This document shows positions 17,357-25,590 of a DNA stretch of 64,000 nt, piece by piece. The first letter of the stretch is position 1, and each line of letters opens with the position of its first letter. Under the pieces are notes generated by a model. The model saw nothing but the letters and a program-made list of their open reading frames with translations, was not told where the DNA came from and did not search any database. Origin of the DNA: Micromonospora okii (GTDB lineage: Bacteria; Actinomycetota; Actinomycetes; Mycobacteriales; Micromonosporaceae); the NCBI RefSeq assembly GCF_020884795.1, contig NZ_BBZF01000020.1, forward strand, positions 102,812-166,811. The letters run 5' to 3'. Both the position numbers and the translations under genes were made by a program.

Positions 17357-19792
17357 TCAGCGGGCACCCGGAGCGAGCCGGTCGCGGAGCTGGTCGGCGT
17401 CGGGATGGCCGATCTGGTCCAGGATCTCGACCGCGCGACGCCAGGCCGCGCGGGCCGCGTCGGAATCGCCCGCGCGCCGGCGGGTGTCGCCGAGGTGCGT
17501 CAGCGTCGTCGCCTCGAAGTAGCGTTCGCCGGCCTCCCGCCACAGCGCGAGCGCGTGCTCGTAGCAGTCGACGGCCTCGGGAAACTCGCCGAGGTGGTGG
17601 TGGGCGTAGCCCAGGCTGTCCCAGGCGTGCGCCTCCCAGTAGCGGTTGCCGGCCCGCTGCTGCCCCGCGAGGGCCCGCCGGCAGTAGTCCAGCGCCCGCC
17701 GGTGGTCGCCGAGCTGGATGTGGTACCAACCGATGTTGTTCAGCGCGTTGGCCCGGCCGTAGGCGTGGTCGGCGGCCTCGAACAGGTCGTGGGCCCGCTG
17801 GGCGTGCCGCAGGGCCTCCCGGTGGTCGCCCTGCCGCTCGGCCAGGATGCCGAGGTTGAGCTGGGTGCGGGCGCAGCCGACGCGGTCGCCGAGCCCGTCG
17901 TGCAGGGCGAGCGCCTGCGCCAGGTGCGCGCGGGCCTCCTCGTGCGCACCCAGGCGCAGGCACGCCACGCCACGGTTGCGGTGGGCCAGGGCCTGACCGT
18001 TGCGGTCACCCGCCGTGGCGGCGGCCCGCAGCGCCAACCGCTGCGCGGTCGACTGGTCCTGCCACGCCCCCACCCGGTCGAGGTAGGTGTTGACGCTCCA
18101 CGCGAGCTGCCAGGCGTGGGTGTCGAAGCCGGTGGCGGCGGCGAGGGCGATCACGGCGAGCAGCGTGCGGTGCTCGGCGGTGAGCCACGCCCACGCCCCG
18201 TCCCGGTCGCGCAGCTCCGGCGGCGCCGCGCCGACGTGCGCCGCCGGCAGGTCGATGGGGTCGCGGTGCCGGTACAGCAGCAGGTCCGCGGCGTGGGCGG
18301 CGCGCAGGTGGTGGTCGATCAGCCGCCCCAGGGCGGCCCGGCGCTCCGCCTCGCCGTCGGTGGCGTGGGCCTGCTCGACCGCGTACGCGCGCAGGAGGTC
18401 GTGCAGCGCGTACCGGCCCGGGGCATGCTCGGCGAGCAGGTTCGCCGCGGTCAGCGCCGCCAGCGGACGGCGCACCTCGGCGGGGGTCGCCCCGGCGAGG
18501 CTGGCGGCGGCGGCGCGGGTGACGTCGGGGCCCGGGTGCAGCCCGAGCAGGCGGAACAGCGCCGCCGCCGCCGGGTCCAGGCGGCGGTACGACCAGGACA
18601 GGACCGCCCGGACGTCCGTGCCGGCCTCGCCGTCGGAGAACCCGTCGAGGCCGCCCCGCGTGTCGTCCAGCTCGTCGGCGAGCCGGGCCAGGCCGAAGTC
18701 CGGCTGCGTGGCAGCCCGCGCGGCCACGACGGCGAGGGCCAGCGGCAGCCCGGACGAGGCGGCGACGATCCGGTCCACCGCCTCCGGCTCCGCCGCCACC
18801 CGGGCCGCGCCGAGGCGGCGGGACAGCAGCTCCCGGGCCTCGGCGACGGAGAGCAGGCCCAGGGCGAGCGGGCGGGCGCCCTCCGCCGCGACCAGGCCCG
18901 GCATCCGGTGCCGGCTGGTCACCACCACCAGGCAGCCCGGCGAGCCCGGCAGCAGCGGCCGCACCTGCTCGGCGTCGCGGGCGTTGTCCAGCACCACGAG
19001 CATCCGCCGGTCGGTCAGCAGGCTGCGGAAGAGACCGGCCTGCGCGTCGAGCCCCGTCGGCATCCGAGCCGCCGGCACCGCCAGGGCCTCCAGGAAGCCG
19101 CCCAGCGCCTCGGCCGGGCTCGTCGGCGCGGCCGGGTCGAACCCGCGCAGGTCCACGTAGAGCTGCCCGTCGGGGAAGCGGTCCTTCACCTGGTGCGCCC
19201 AGTGCACGGCCAGGGCGGTCTTGCCGACCCCCGCCGTGCCGCCGATCGCCGAGATCAGCACCGCGCCGGGGGTGCCGGCGGGGTCGGCCGACAGCGCGGT
19301 CAACGCGGCGAGCTGCGCGGCCCGCCCCACGAAGTGCGGCACGGCCGCCGGCAACTGGCGGGGCACCACCCAGCCCCGGTGGGCCGGCCGGTCCCGCCGG
19401 TCGGGCGGGGGCCGGCGGCCGGCTGCGGCGGCGCGGCCGAGTTCGGCGCGGGCCACCGCGCCGAGGCGGTCGTCGGCCCGCGCCGCGTCGACCACGCGCA
19501 GCAGCCGCCAGTGCGCGGCGTCCCAGTGGGCCAGCTCCGCCAGCTCGGCCGGCAGCGCGACGCCGGCGGACTCGGCGTGGGCGACGCAGGCCCCGACGTA
19601 CGCCACGACGAAGTCCCACTCCGGCAGGGACTTGGCGTTGAGCTTGTCGCTGAGGGTGGACCGGGCCAGGGGCGCGCCCCGCCGGGCGGCGACCGCGACC
19701 AGGGTGTTCAGCGACGGCCCACCGGCGAGCTGCCGCAGCCGCCGCAGCTCGGCGACGAACCGGTCCAGCTCCGCCCGAGCGCCCTCCCCCAC
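17357..19792 (-). CDS. AfsR-like NB-ARC/TPR transcriptional regulator
   Basis: 811 aa cytoplasmic STAND-type regulator. The N-terminal ~90 residues form a helix-turn-helix-like module (LRQLAGGPSLNTLVAVAARR and RSTLSDKLNAKSLPEW). The NB-ARC domain has the P-loop GGTAGVGKTAL, the Walker B MLVVLDNARDAEQVRPLLP and LVVVTSRHRMPGL. The C-terminal third carries tandem TPRs (AHRNRGVACLRLGAHEEARA, NLGILAERQGDHREALRHA, NNIGWYHIQLGDHRRALDY). There is no SARP domain. GTG 19792 is chosen because homology begins there. Such proteins control secondary metabolism or development; here it may govern the neighbouring exoenzymes, but there is no direct evidence. Confidence 0.88.
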   Translation of the reverse strand: MGEGARAELDRFVAELRRLRQLAGGPSLNTLVAVAARRGAPLARSTLSDKLNAKSLPEWDFVVAYVGACVAHAESAGVALPAELAELAHWDAAHWRLLRVVDAARADDRLGAVARAELGRAAAAGRRPPPDRRDRPAHRGWVVPRQLPAAVPHFVGRAAQLAALTALSADPAGTPGAVLISAIGGTAGVGKTALAVHWAHQVKDRFPDGQLYVDLRGFDPAAPTSPAEALGGFLEALAVPAARMPTGLDAQAGLFRSLLTDRRMLVVLDNARDAEQVRPLLPGSPGCLVVVTSRHRMPGLVAAEGARPLALGLLSVAEARELLSRRLGAARVAAEPEAVDRIVAASSGLPLALAVVAARAATQPDFGLARLADELDDTRGGLDGFSDGEAGTDVRAVLSWSYRRLDPAAAALFRLLGLHPGPDVTRAAAASLAGATPAEVRRPLAALTAANLLAEHAPGRYALHDLLRAYAVEQAHATDGEAERRAALGRLIDHHLRAAHAADLLLYRHRDPIDLPAAHVGAAPPELRDRDGAWAWLTAEHRTLLAVIALAAATGFDTHAWQLAWSVNTYLDRVGAWQDQSTAQRLALRAAATAGDRNGQALAHRNRGVACLRLGAHEEARAHLAQALALHDGLGDRVGCARTQLNLGILAERQGDHREALRHAQRAHDLFEAADHAYGRANALNNIGWYHIQLGDHRRALDYCRRALAGQQRAGNRYWEAHAWDSLGYAHHHLGEFPEAVDCYEHALALWREAGERYFEATTLTHLGDTRRRAGDSDAARAAWRRAVEILDQIGHPDADQLRDRLAPGAR

Positions 19793-20013
19793 CCCACCAC
19801 ACCCCCTGCCACGCGGACGCGCCTCGACGGGACCGGCACCAGGGTAGCCACCGCCGGGGGGCGGGACGGCCCGTGAAGGCGACGGTGTCCGAAAGCCAAC
19901 CGCAAGTGGACCGCTGCCGGCCCGCCACCTTCCGCGCGACGGGGGTCGCCCCGGGGGGGCCGGCAGCGGGCAGCGGGCATCGGTCGCCCGTTCACCCGGA
20001 AGCCGGGCACCTC

Positions 20014-20438
20014 CGGCCCCTAATGGAGCTGCCCGCAGGAACGGGGCAGACGATCGCGTCGGGGGCGGTATCCCGTGTGGGGTGTCGCCGTGCACGCTGC
20101 TGTCGGGCGGATGCCGCAGTGCAAAGTGGCACCGTTCGGAGTGGCACCGTGCAGAGCGGCACCGTGCAGAGCGGCACCGTGCAGAGCGGCACCGTGCAGA
20201 GCGGCACCGTGCAGAGCGGCACCGTGCAGAGCGGCACCGTGCAGAGCGGCACCGTGCAGAGCGGCACCGTGCAGAGCGGCACCGTGCAGAGCGGCACCGT
20301 GCAGAGCGGCACCGTGCAGAGCGGCACCGTGCAGAGCGGCACCGTGCGGGAGCCGCCGTGCGCGATGTGGGCTCGGCCGGCGCGCCGGTCTGACCGAGCG
20401 GGGCGGGCGCGCAGGCGGGGCAGCTCCATCAGGGGCCG
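20014..20438. repeat. Inverted-repeat-bounded intergenic element
   Basis: A 21-base sequence at 20014-20034 (core CCCCTAATGGAGCTGCCC) recurs inverted at 20418-20438 with one mismatch. A further outer pair, GCCGGGCA (20002-20009) and TGCCCGGC (20448-20455), is also inverted. The 383 bases between contain the 15-bp tandem array and no recognisable gene. The layout resembles a non-autonomous (MITE-like) insertion or a very long-looped RNA structure; no clear target-site duplication was found. Confidence 0.7.
20146..20340. repeat. 15-bp tandem repeat array, 13 identical copies
   Basis: The unit ACCGTGCAGAGCGGC is repeated 13 times without a single change, flanked by degenerate units at 20116-20145 and 20341-20355. 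The unit length is a multiple of three and lacks stops, so every frame stays open through the array; the apparent proteins (GTVQS, APCRA, RHRAE, LCTVP repeats) are consequences of that. Perfect identity implies recent expansion or ongoing homogenisation, so copy number probably varies between strains. Confidence 0.95.
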
Positions 20439-20526
20439 TGACGCCACTGCCCGGCGCGCCCGGGGGCGGTGCCCGCCGCGACGGCGCGGCGCCCGGCGGT
20501 ACGGGGTCCGGCGGTACGGCGTCCGG

Positions 20527-21732
20527 TCACCGGCTCGACGCGGACGTCAGCAGGTCGAGGATGTCGTCGCGCAGCGCCGGCCAGCCCTCCGGGTCGGCGC
20601 TGCGCGCGTGCGACAGGGCCGCCGCCAGGGCCTGCCGGGGGTCGGCGTGCAGGCGGCCACGGGCGGCGGCGTACGCGAAGGCCCGCCGCGCGGCCTCCCC
20701 CGAGGCGCGTTCCGCGGCCTCCTCGGCGGCCCGCTCGGCGATCAGGTCCTCGATGCCGCCGCCCGCCGGCCCCCACTCGTCGGTCTCGAGGTCCGCGACG
20801 ACGGCGTCCCAGTGGCGCTGCACCCCGGCGTGGTAGCTGTCCCGCGCGGCGGCCAGGAGCCGGGCCCGCAGCCGGTCGCGCTCGCCGTCGCCGAGCCCGG
20901 CGGCGTCCGGCAGCGCGGCGATGTCCGCCGGGAGCACCCGGGCCACGACGAGGTCGGCTGCCCAGCGCAGGATCTCGCTCCGCTGCTGGGCGGTCAGGCT
21001 GCGCTTCGGTGGCGTAGGGTCGACCACCCAGCGCAGGACCTCCCCACTTCGCCGGGCGGTCAGGTTGGGCTCCGGCGGCGCGGGGTCGACGTCGGGCCGC
21101 CAGTCCGCGTCGTCGACGCCGGGCAACAGCCCCGCGAGGCTGCCTCGGTCGTCGTCGAACAGCTCGGGCTGGACGACGATCGAGGCCGGGTGGGCGGCGG
21201 TGAACCAGTGCGCGGTCAGCCGCGCGCCGCTGACCCGTTCGAGGAACGCCAGCGCGACCGCCTTCGGGCCCCGGCCGAAGTCGAGGCCGTCGAACAGCGC
21301 CGCCACCCCCGGATCGTCCCCGCGAGGGACGCCTCCCAGGACGGCATCGACGTCGACCTGCGTCCCGCCGTCGCGGGCGTAGACGATCCGGCCGCCGGAG
21401 TTGACGTGCCAGTAGACGCTCGCGGCGGTGGTGCCCGCCGACAGCCGGCGCAGCACCTCCGGCCGGGCCCCGTGCAGGCCCTGGATCTCCCCCAGGAGCA
21501 CGTGCTCGCCGTGCCGCGCGGCGACCACGACCGGCATCTCGGGCGGGAACTCCCACCTGCCGACGTCGGCCAGGGAGACGCGGCGGTCGGCCGGGAAACC
21601 GCCGTAGCGGGTCAGGGCCTCGTCGACGTCGGTGAGCCCGACGGCCGTCAGGCACAGGGATCCCCCGGTCGGGATGTCGCGGCGGTCGAGCAGGGCGCGG
21701 TAGTGGTCAACGGCGTCGGCCATGCCGGCCAT
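20527..21732 (-). CDS. DUF6461-like protein with C-terminal extension
   Basis: 401 aa, no signal peptide. The N-terminal ~200 residues resemble DUF6461 (SLCLTAVGLTDVDEALTRYG, VVVAARHGEHVLLGEIQGLHG, VYWHVNSGGRIVYARDG), a family of unknown function in actinomycetes. A segment of 22 residues is imperfectly duplicated (PNLTARRSGEVLRW and RSLTAQQRSEILRW), encoded by a 66-bp direct repeat. The C-terminal ~130 residues are helical and Ala/Glu/Arg-rich. ATG 21732 or ATG 21723 may be the start. It follows the lipid-kinase gene by 42 bases and could be co-transcribed. Confidence 0.78.
   Translation of the reverse strand: MAGMADAVDHYRALLDRRDIPTGGSLCLTAVGLTDVDEALTRYGGFPADRRVSLADVGRWEFPPEMPVVVAARHGEHVLLGEIQGLHGARPEVLRRLSAGTTAASVYWHVNSGGRIVYARDGGTQVDVDAVLGGVPRGDDPGVAALFDGLDFGRGPKAVALAFLERVSGARLTAHWFTAAHPASIVVQPELFDDDRGSLAGLLPGVDDADWRPDVDPAPPEPNLTARRSGEVLRWVVDPTPPKRSLTAQQRSEILRWAADLVVARVLPADIAALPDAAGLGDGERDRLRARLLAAARDSYHAGVQRHWDAVVADLETDEWGPAGGGIEDLIAERAAEEAAERASGEAARRAFAYAAARGRLHADPRQALAAALSHARSADPEGWPALRDDILDLLTSASSR
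20961..21092 (-). repeat. 66-bp imperfect tandem duplication inside the DUF6461-like gene
   Basis: Two adjacent 66-base units begin CCCAGCGCAGGA at 20961 and 21027 and end with GGGTCGAC-type sequence. They keep the reading frame (22 codons) and have diverged at several sites, so the duplication is older than the 15-bp array nearby. Confidence 0.75.
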
Positions 21733-21774
21733 CCTCGCGGCCCCCTACGACAGAACCGCGCCCCGGACAATGGG

Positions 21775-22704
21775 TCAGCGCAGCAGGCGCACCGCGCCCG
21801 GCACGGCCGTTACGGTCACCGGCAGGTCGAGGGCCCGCTCCCCGTCGGCGTACGTGGTGATCCCCTCGGCGGCCACCTCCACGGTGCGGGCCCGGTGGAC
21901 GCTGACCAGCGGGTGCCGCACGTGGGTGCCCCGGTAGATGCGCGGCTTCACCCGGACGAGGGTGCGGCGGTCGAACCGCCCGCCGACCACCACGTCCAGC
22001 AGGCCGTCGGCCGGGTCGGCGTCCGGGCAGACCCGCATCCCGCCGCCGTAGCTGGCGCAGTTGCCGACCGCCACGAGCACCGCGTCGCACTCCAGCGGCA
22101 CCCCGTCGAGGCGCAGCGTGTAGCGGCGCGGCCTCAGCCGGGCCAACTCCACCAGGATCGCCAGGTCGTAGCGGCGGGGACCGCGTGGGCGGCGCATCCG
22201 GTTGGCCCGCTCGTTGACCATCGCGTCGAAGCCGGCGGCGAGCACCGCCCCGTACCAGCGGGTCGCGCCGTCGCGGCCGGTCATCCGGGCCAGGTCCAGC
22301 GGGCGGGTCCGGCCGTCGCGCAGCGCCTGCGCGACGGCGTCGGCGGCGGCGAGCGGGTCGGCGGGGTAGCCGGTGTCGGCGGCGAAGTCGTTGCCGGTGC
22401 CCACCGGCACCGGCGCGAACGGCACGCCCGTGGTCGCCACCGCCTGCAACCCCAGGTGCACGGTGCCGTCGCCGCCCACGGCCACCAGGGCGGCGGCCCC
22501 GGCGGCGACCGCCGCGTGGCACGCCCCCTCGGCCTCGGCGGCCGTCCCCGCCTCCAGCAACCGGACGGGCCGGCCGGCCCGCGCCAACCGGTCGAGCACG
22601 CGCGGCAACAGGTCGCGGTGCCGCCCACGGCCGGCCGTCGGGTTGGCGAGCACGGCCACGGGGGCGTCGGGGCCCGGGCCGGTGCGGGGATGCTCGGCGG
22701 TCAC
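21775..22704 (-). CDS. Diacylglycerol/lipid kinase family protein (second copy)
   Basis: 309 aa, DAGK catalytic domain. Motifs: VAVLANPTAGRGRHRDLLP, the ATP-binding LVAVGGDGTVHLGLQAVA, FAPVPVGTGNDFAADTGYP, and the C-terminal GLLDVVVGGRFDR and TTYADGERA. It resembles DgkB-type soluble diacylglycerol kinases more than the 8203-9132 copy does (VGTGNDFA signature). GTG 22704 lies seven bases after a TACGGT box, supporting a leaderless start. It lies just downstream of the tat operon terminator, so it has its own promoter. Confidence 0.9.
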   Translation of the reverse strand: MTAEHPRTGPGPDAPVAVLANPTAGRGRHRDLLPRVLDRLARAGRPVRLLEAGTAAEAEGACHAAVAAGAAALVAVGGDGTVHLGLQAVATTGVPFAPVPVGTGNDFAADTGYPADPLAAADAVAQALRDGRTRPLDLARMTGRDGATRWYGAVLAAGFDAMVNERANRMRRPRGPRRYDLAILVELARLRPRRYTLRLDGVPLECDAVLVAVGNCASYGGGMRVCPDADPADGLLDVVVGGRFDRRTLVRVKPRIYRGTHVRHPLVSVHRARTVEVAAEGITTYADGERALDLPVTVTAVPGAVRLLR

Positions 22705-22765
22705 GGCGAGCACCGTACCGCCGACGGCGGCCCCGCCGGCACCGGCGGATCGGTCACGGACGACG

Positions 22766-22794
22766 CGGGCCGCCCTCATACCGAGGGCGGCCCG
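22766..22794 (-). terminator. Hairpin terminator after tatC
   Basis: Perfect 12-bp stem (CGGGCCGCCCTC with GAGGGCGGCCCG) and 5-base loop, 18 bases past the tatC stop on the minus strand. Confidence 0.75.
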
Positions 22795-22811
22795 TGCCGT
22801 GCGTGTTCCGG

Positions 22812-23765
22812 TCAGGTCATGTCGTCGTAGCGGCGCTCGATCGGCGCCGGGGCGGTGATCGGCTCGGGCGCGTCGACCGGCGCGGCGGCCTCGATCCGCT
22901 GGCCGGGCGCCACCGGGTCGTCGTCGAGTTCCAGCGGCGACACCTCGTCGTCGTCGAGCCCGGCGTAGGCCGGCTTGTTCCGGCCGCGCCGCCGGTCGTT
23001 GAGGAACGCCACCCCGACGGCGGCGAAGTACAGCAGGGACAGGCACAGCGCCAGGGCGGTCATGCCGAACGGATCCGGCGTCGGAGTGACCACGGCGGAG
23101 AAGGCAAAGAACACGAAGACCGCGATCCGCCACCAGCCCAGCAGCCGCTTCGCGCTGGCCAGCCCGACGAAGTTGAGCATCAGCACCACGAGCGGGAACT
23201 CGAACGCCACCCCGAACAGCAGGATCAGGTTGGTGACGAACGAGATGTACCGGGTCACCTCCAGCGTGGTGGCGATGTCGTCGCCGGAGACGCTGAGCAG
23301 GAACTGCAGCCCCTTCGTGGTGACGAAGAAGGCCAGCACCGCGCCGGCGGCGAACAGCGGCGCCGCCAACGCCGTGAAGACGTATGCGTAGCGGCGCTCG
23401 TTCCGGTGCAGGCCGGGGGCGATGAACGCCCAGAGCTGGTACAGCCATACCGGACCGGCGATGATCAACCCGACCCAGAGGCCGATCTTCAGGTTGAGCA
23501 GGAAGACGTCGGCGACACCGAGCTGCACGAAGTTGCACTTGCCCGTCACCGGGTCGATCGACGCCGGCAGATCGCAGTACGGCTTCGACAGCAGCTTCCG
23601 CACCGGCTCCGCCAGCCAGATGCCGAAGCCGAACCCGACCAGGATCGCCAGCGACGCCCGGAACAGCCGGTTGCGCAGCTCGCGGACGTGCTCGATGAGC
23701 GACATCGAGCCGTCGGCGGCCCGTTCGAAGTTGCTCGGGCCGCGCTTACGCAGAGCGAAGGCCAC
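22812..23765 (-). CDS. tatC: Sec-independent (Tat) protein translocase subunit TatC
   Basis: 317 aa polytopic membrane protein that recognises twin-arginine signal peptides. The conserved N-terminus SLIEHVRELRNRLFRA is the TatC signature; six hydrophobic segments follow (FVQLGVADVFLLNLKIGLWV, ALAAPLFAAGAVLAFFVTTK, NLILLFGVAFEFPLVVLML and others). A hydrophilic Asp/Pro-rich C-terminus of about 60 residues is long but usual in actinomycetes. Directly follows tatA by 15 bases. Likely serves the Tat-dependent phosphatase and perhaps the amidase in this window. Confidence 0.97.
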   Translation of the reverse strand: MAFALRKRGPSNFERAADGSMSLIEHVRELRNRLFRASLAILVGFGFGIWLAEPVRKLLSKPYCDLPASIDPVTGKCNFVQLGVADVFLLNLKIGLWVGLIIAGPVWLYQLWAFIAPGLHRNERRYAYVFTALAAPLFAAGAVLAFFVTTKGLQFLLSVSGDDIATTLEVTRYISFVTNLILLFGVAFEFPLVVLMLNFVGLASAKRLLGWWRIAVFVFFAFSAVVTPTPDPFGMTALALCLSLLYFAAVGVAFLNDRRRGRNKPAYAGLDDDEVSPLELDDDPVAPGQRIEAAAPVDAPEPITAPAPIERRYDDMT

Positions 23766-23780
23766 GGTGGGGGCCCTCGG

Positions 23781-24110
23781 TCAGTTGTCGCGGACGCGCT
23801 GCACCGGGTCGATGACCGGCTGCTGCGGGGCCTGCGGCGGGGCGTAGGGCTGCTGCGGATAGGGCTGCGCCTGCGGCTGCGGGGCGTAGGGCTGCTGCTG
23901 GGCGTTCGGCGGAACCGGCTGGTAGGCGGCCTGGGCGTCGGCCTTCTCCGCCAGGTCGCGATCGTCGTCCTGCAGGCTCTTCGTCTCGGCCTTGATGATC
24001 CGCAGCGAACGGCCCAGCGAGCGGGCCGCGTCCGGAAGCCGCTTCGCGCCGAACAGCAGGATCAGCACGACCACGAGTACGGCGATGTGCCACGGCTTGA
24101 GGGCACCCAT
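23781..24110 (-). CDS. tatA: Twin-arginine translocase subunit TatA
   Basis: 109 aa. One N-terminal membrane helix (HIAVLVVVLILLF), the hinge FGAKRLPDAARSLGRSLR and an acidic amphipathic helix identify TatA; these oligomerise to form the Tat pore. The last ~50 residues are a Pro/Gln/Tyr-rich repeat (QPYAPQPQAQPYPQQPYAP) with no known role. GGAGCTTCCC lies just upstream of ATG 24110. The pafBC-tatAC order is a conserved actinobacterial arrangement. Confidence 0.96.
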   Translation of the reverse strand: MGALKPWHIAVLVVVLILLFGAKRLPDAARSLGRSLRIIKAETKSLQDDDRDLAEKADAQAAYQPVPPNAQQQPYAPQPQAQPYPQQPYAPPQAPQQPVIDPVQRVRDN

Positions 24111-24290
24111 GGGAAGCTCCAGTCGCTGGTGAGTCGTCGTGGGGGTGTACCACAGCCATCGTACGTGCGTCGAGGGCCGTTGCCACCCGCCGGGCCGCCG
24201 CAGGTCGCCGGCCGGCCGGTGAAGTCTCGACCAACGCCGCGCGTCCCGTCAACCGTCGGCGGGCGGATCTTTCCCGCCCACCCGGGTCGG

Positions 24291-24539
24291 TCAGTGGCCG
24301 CGCTTGGCCTTGATCAGGGCGAGCCGCCGCTCGGCGACGGTCACCTGCCCCTGCAACGCCTCCGCCCGCTCCTGCAACGCCAGCGCGCCCGCCTGGAGCG
24401 CCTCCGCCTCGGCCTGGCGGCGCTGCAACGCCAGCGCCGCCCGCCGCAGCCGGGGCAGCCGCGCCACCACCGGCCGGACGGCCAGGGCCAGCACCACCAG
24501 CGCGAACACCACCACCGCGACCACGATCCACGTCACCAC
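24291..24539 (-). CDS. Small membrane protein with coiled-coil tail, unknown function
   Basis: 82 aa. One N-terminal transmembrane helix (VTWIVVAVVVFALVVLALAV) followed by a basic stretch and an Ala/Leu/Glu/Gln helix (QRRQAEAEALQAGALALQER) predicted to be coiled coil. Lies between pafC and tatA in the conserved cluster. GTG 24539 is seven bases after a TAGGCT box (24547-24552), so a leaderless start is probable. I do not recognise a named family. Confidence 0.75.
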   Translation of the reverse strand: MVTWIVVAVVVFALVVLALAVRPVVARLPRLRRAALALQRRQAEAEALQAGALALQERAEALQGQVTVAERRLALIKAKRGH

Positions 24540-24549
24540 GGCGGCCAGC

Positions 24550-25590
24550 CTACCGGGGCGACGCGGCCCCCGCCGGAGCGGCCGACGGCGCCCCGGCGGG
24601 GACGGCGTACGCCTCCAGCGCGGCGACCGCTTGGGCGCGCACCTGCTCGGCCAGCTCCGCCGGGGCCACCACGGCGACCCCCGGGCCCAGGCCCAGCACG
24701 AACCGGCGCGCCCAGCCCAGGTCGGTCACCCGCAGCGACACCAGCCACTGGTCGCCGTCGCCCCGCTCGACGTGCTCGCACGGGTAGTACTCGGTGATCC
24801 ACCGCTCGCCCCGGCCGACCCGCAGGGTGATCAGCGGCAGGTCCGGCGACGGGCGGAACACCCCCTCGGTCAGGTCGTGCGGGCGGGCTTGCGGCGGCAC
24901 CGTCGCCGGCTCGTCCAGCTCCGTGACCGCGTCGATCCGGTCGGCCCGGAACAGCCGGACCGCCTCGGCGCGGCGGCACCACGCCTCCACGTACGCCCGG
25001 CCGCCCACCATCAGCATCCGCAGCGGGTCGACGGTGCGCTCCGTCGTCTCGTCCCGGGCCGGGGTGTAGTAGGTGATCCGCAGGGCCCGGCCCCGCTCCA
25101 CGGCGGCCCGCAGCTCCTCCACCCCCCGGCTGTCGGCGGGCAGGCGCACCTCCACGGGCGCGCCGACCAGGTCCCCGGCCGCGTTCTCGATCTTCGCGAG
25201 GGCCCGCTCCACGGCCTCCCGGTTGGTGACCCCCGGCGTCTCGGCGAGCATCCGCAGCGCCACCACCAGGGCGAGGGCCTCGTCGGGCGTCAGCCGCAGC
25301 GGCCGGTCGATCCCCGCGTCGTAGGTGATGGTCACCCGGTCGCCGTCGAAGGCCATGTCGATGAGGTCACCCGGGCCGTACCCGGGCAGCCCGCACACCC
25401 ACAGCAGCTCCAGGTCCTCCCGGAGCTGCCGCTCGGTCACCCCCAGGTCACCGGCCGCCTCGGCGATCTCGATGCCGGGCCGGGCCAGCAGGTAGGGCAC
25501 CAGGTTCAGCAGGCGGGCCAGCCGGTCGGCCGAGGCGCGGTTCGCCCCGCCCCGGGCCCCGCCGGCGGGACGGGTCGCCGGGCGGGTCAT
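24550..25590 (-). CDS. pafC: WYL-domain transcriptional regulator PafC
   Basis: 346 aa. N-terminal winged-helix (ASADRLARLLNLVPYLLARP, LGVTERQLREDLELLWVCGL), a central WYL domain (GRALRITYYTPARDETTERTVDP) and a C-terminal WCX-like domain (LPLITLRVGRGERWITEYYP). PafB and PafC form a heterodimeric activator of the LexA/RecA-independent DNA-damage response in mycobacteria. ATG 25590 overlaps the pafB stop (ATGA), so the two are translationally coupled and probably made in equal amounts. Confidence 0.95.
   Translation of the reverse strand: MTRPATRPAGGARGGANRASADRLARLLNLVPYLLARPGIEIAEAAGDLGVTERQLREDLELLWVCGLPGYGPGDLIDMAFDGDRVTITYDAGIDRPLRLTPDEALALVVALRMLAETPGVTNREAVERALAKIENAAGDLVGAPVEVRLPADSRGVEELRAAVERGRALRITYYTPARDETTERTVDPLRMLMVGGRAYVEAWCRRAEAVRLFRADRIDAVTELDEPATVPPQARPHDLTEGVFRPSPDLPLITLRVGRGERWITEYYPCEHVERGDGDQWLVSLRVTDLGWARRFVLGLGPGVAVVAPAELAEQVRAQAVAALEAYAVPAGAPSAAPAGAASPR

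Larger units (their letters stand above)
19793..20526. other. Gene-free interval around the tandem-repeat element
   Basis: 734 bases between the AfsR-like gene start and the DUF6461-like gene end, both on the minus strand. Besides the inverted-repeat element it holds two copies of a different 15-base unit (CCGGCGGTACGGSGT, 20493-20522). Open frames here lack ribosome binding sites and recognisable domains. Confidence 0.6.

Noticed and set aside
17330..19876. 848-residue plus-strand frame opposite the AfsR-like gene
   Set aside because: Composition is that of an antisense shadow; the minus strand carries NB-ARC and TPR motifs.
20146..20340. CRISPR array
   Set aside because: Units are contiguous with no spacers, 15 bp is too short for a CRISPR repeat, and no cas gene is near.
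20082..20447. Repeat proteins (RHRAE, APCRA, GTVQS, LCTVP units)
   Set aside because: All frames stay open through a stop-free 15-bp repeat; no frame has a ribosome binding site, and the minus-strand AALHG frame, which hints at pentapeptide repeats, has no start codon.
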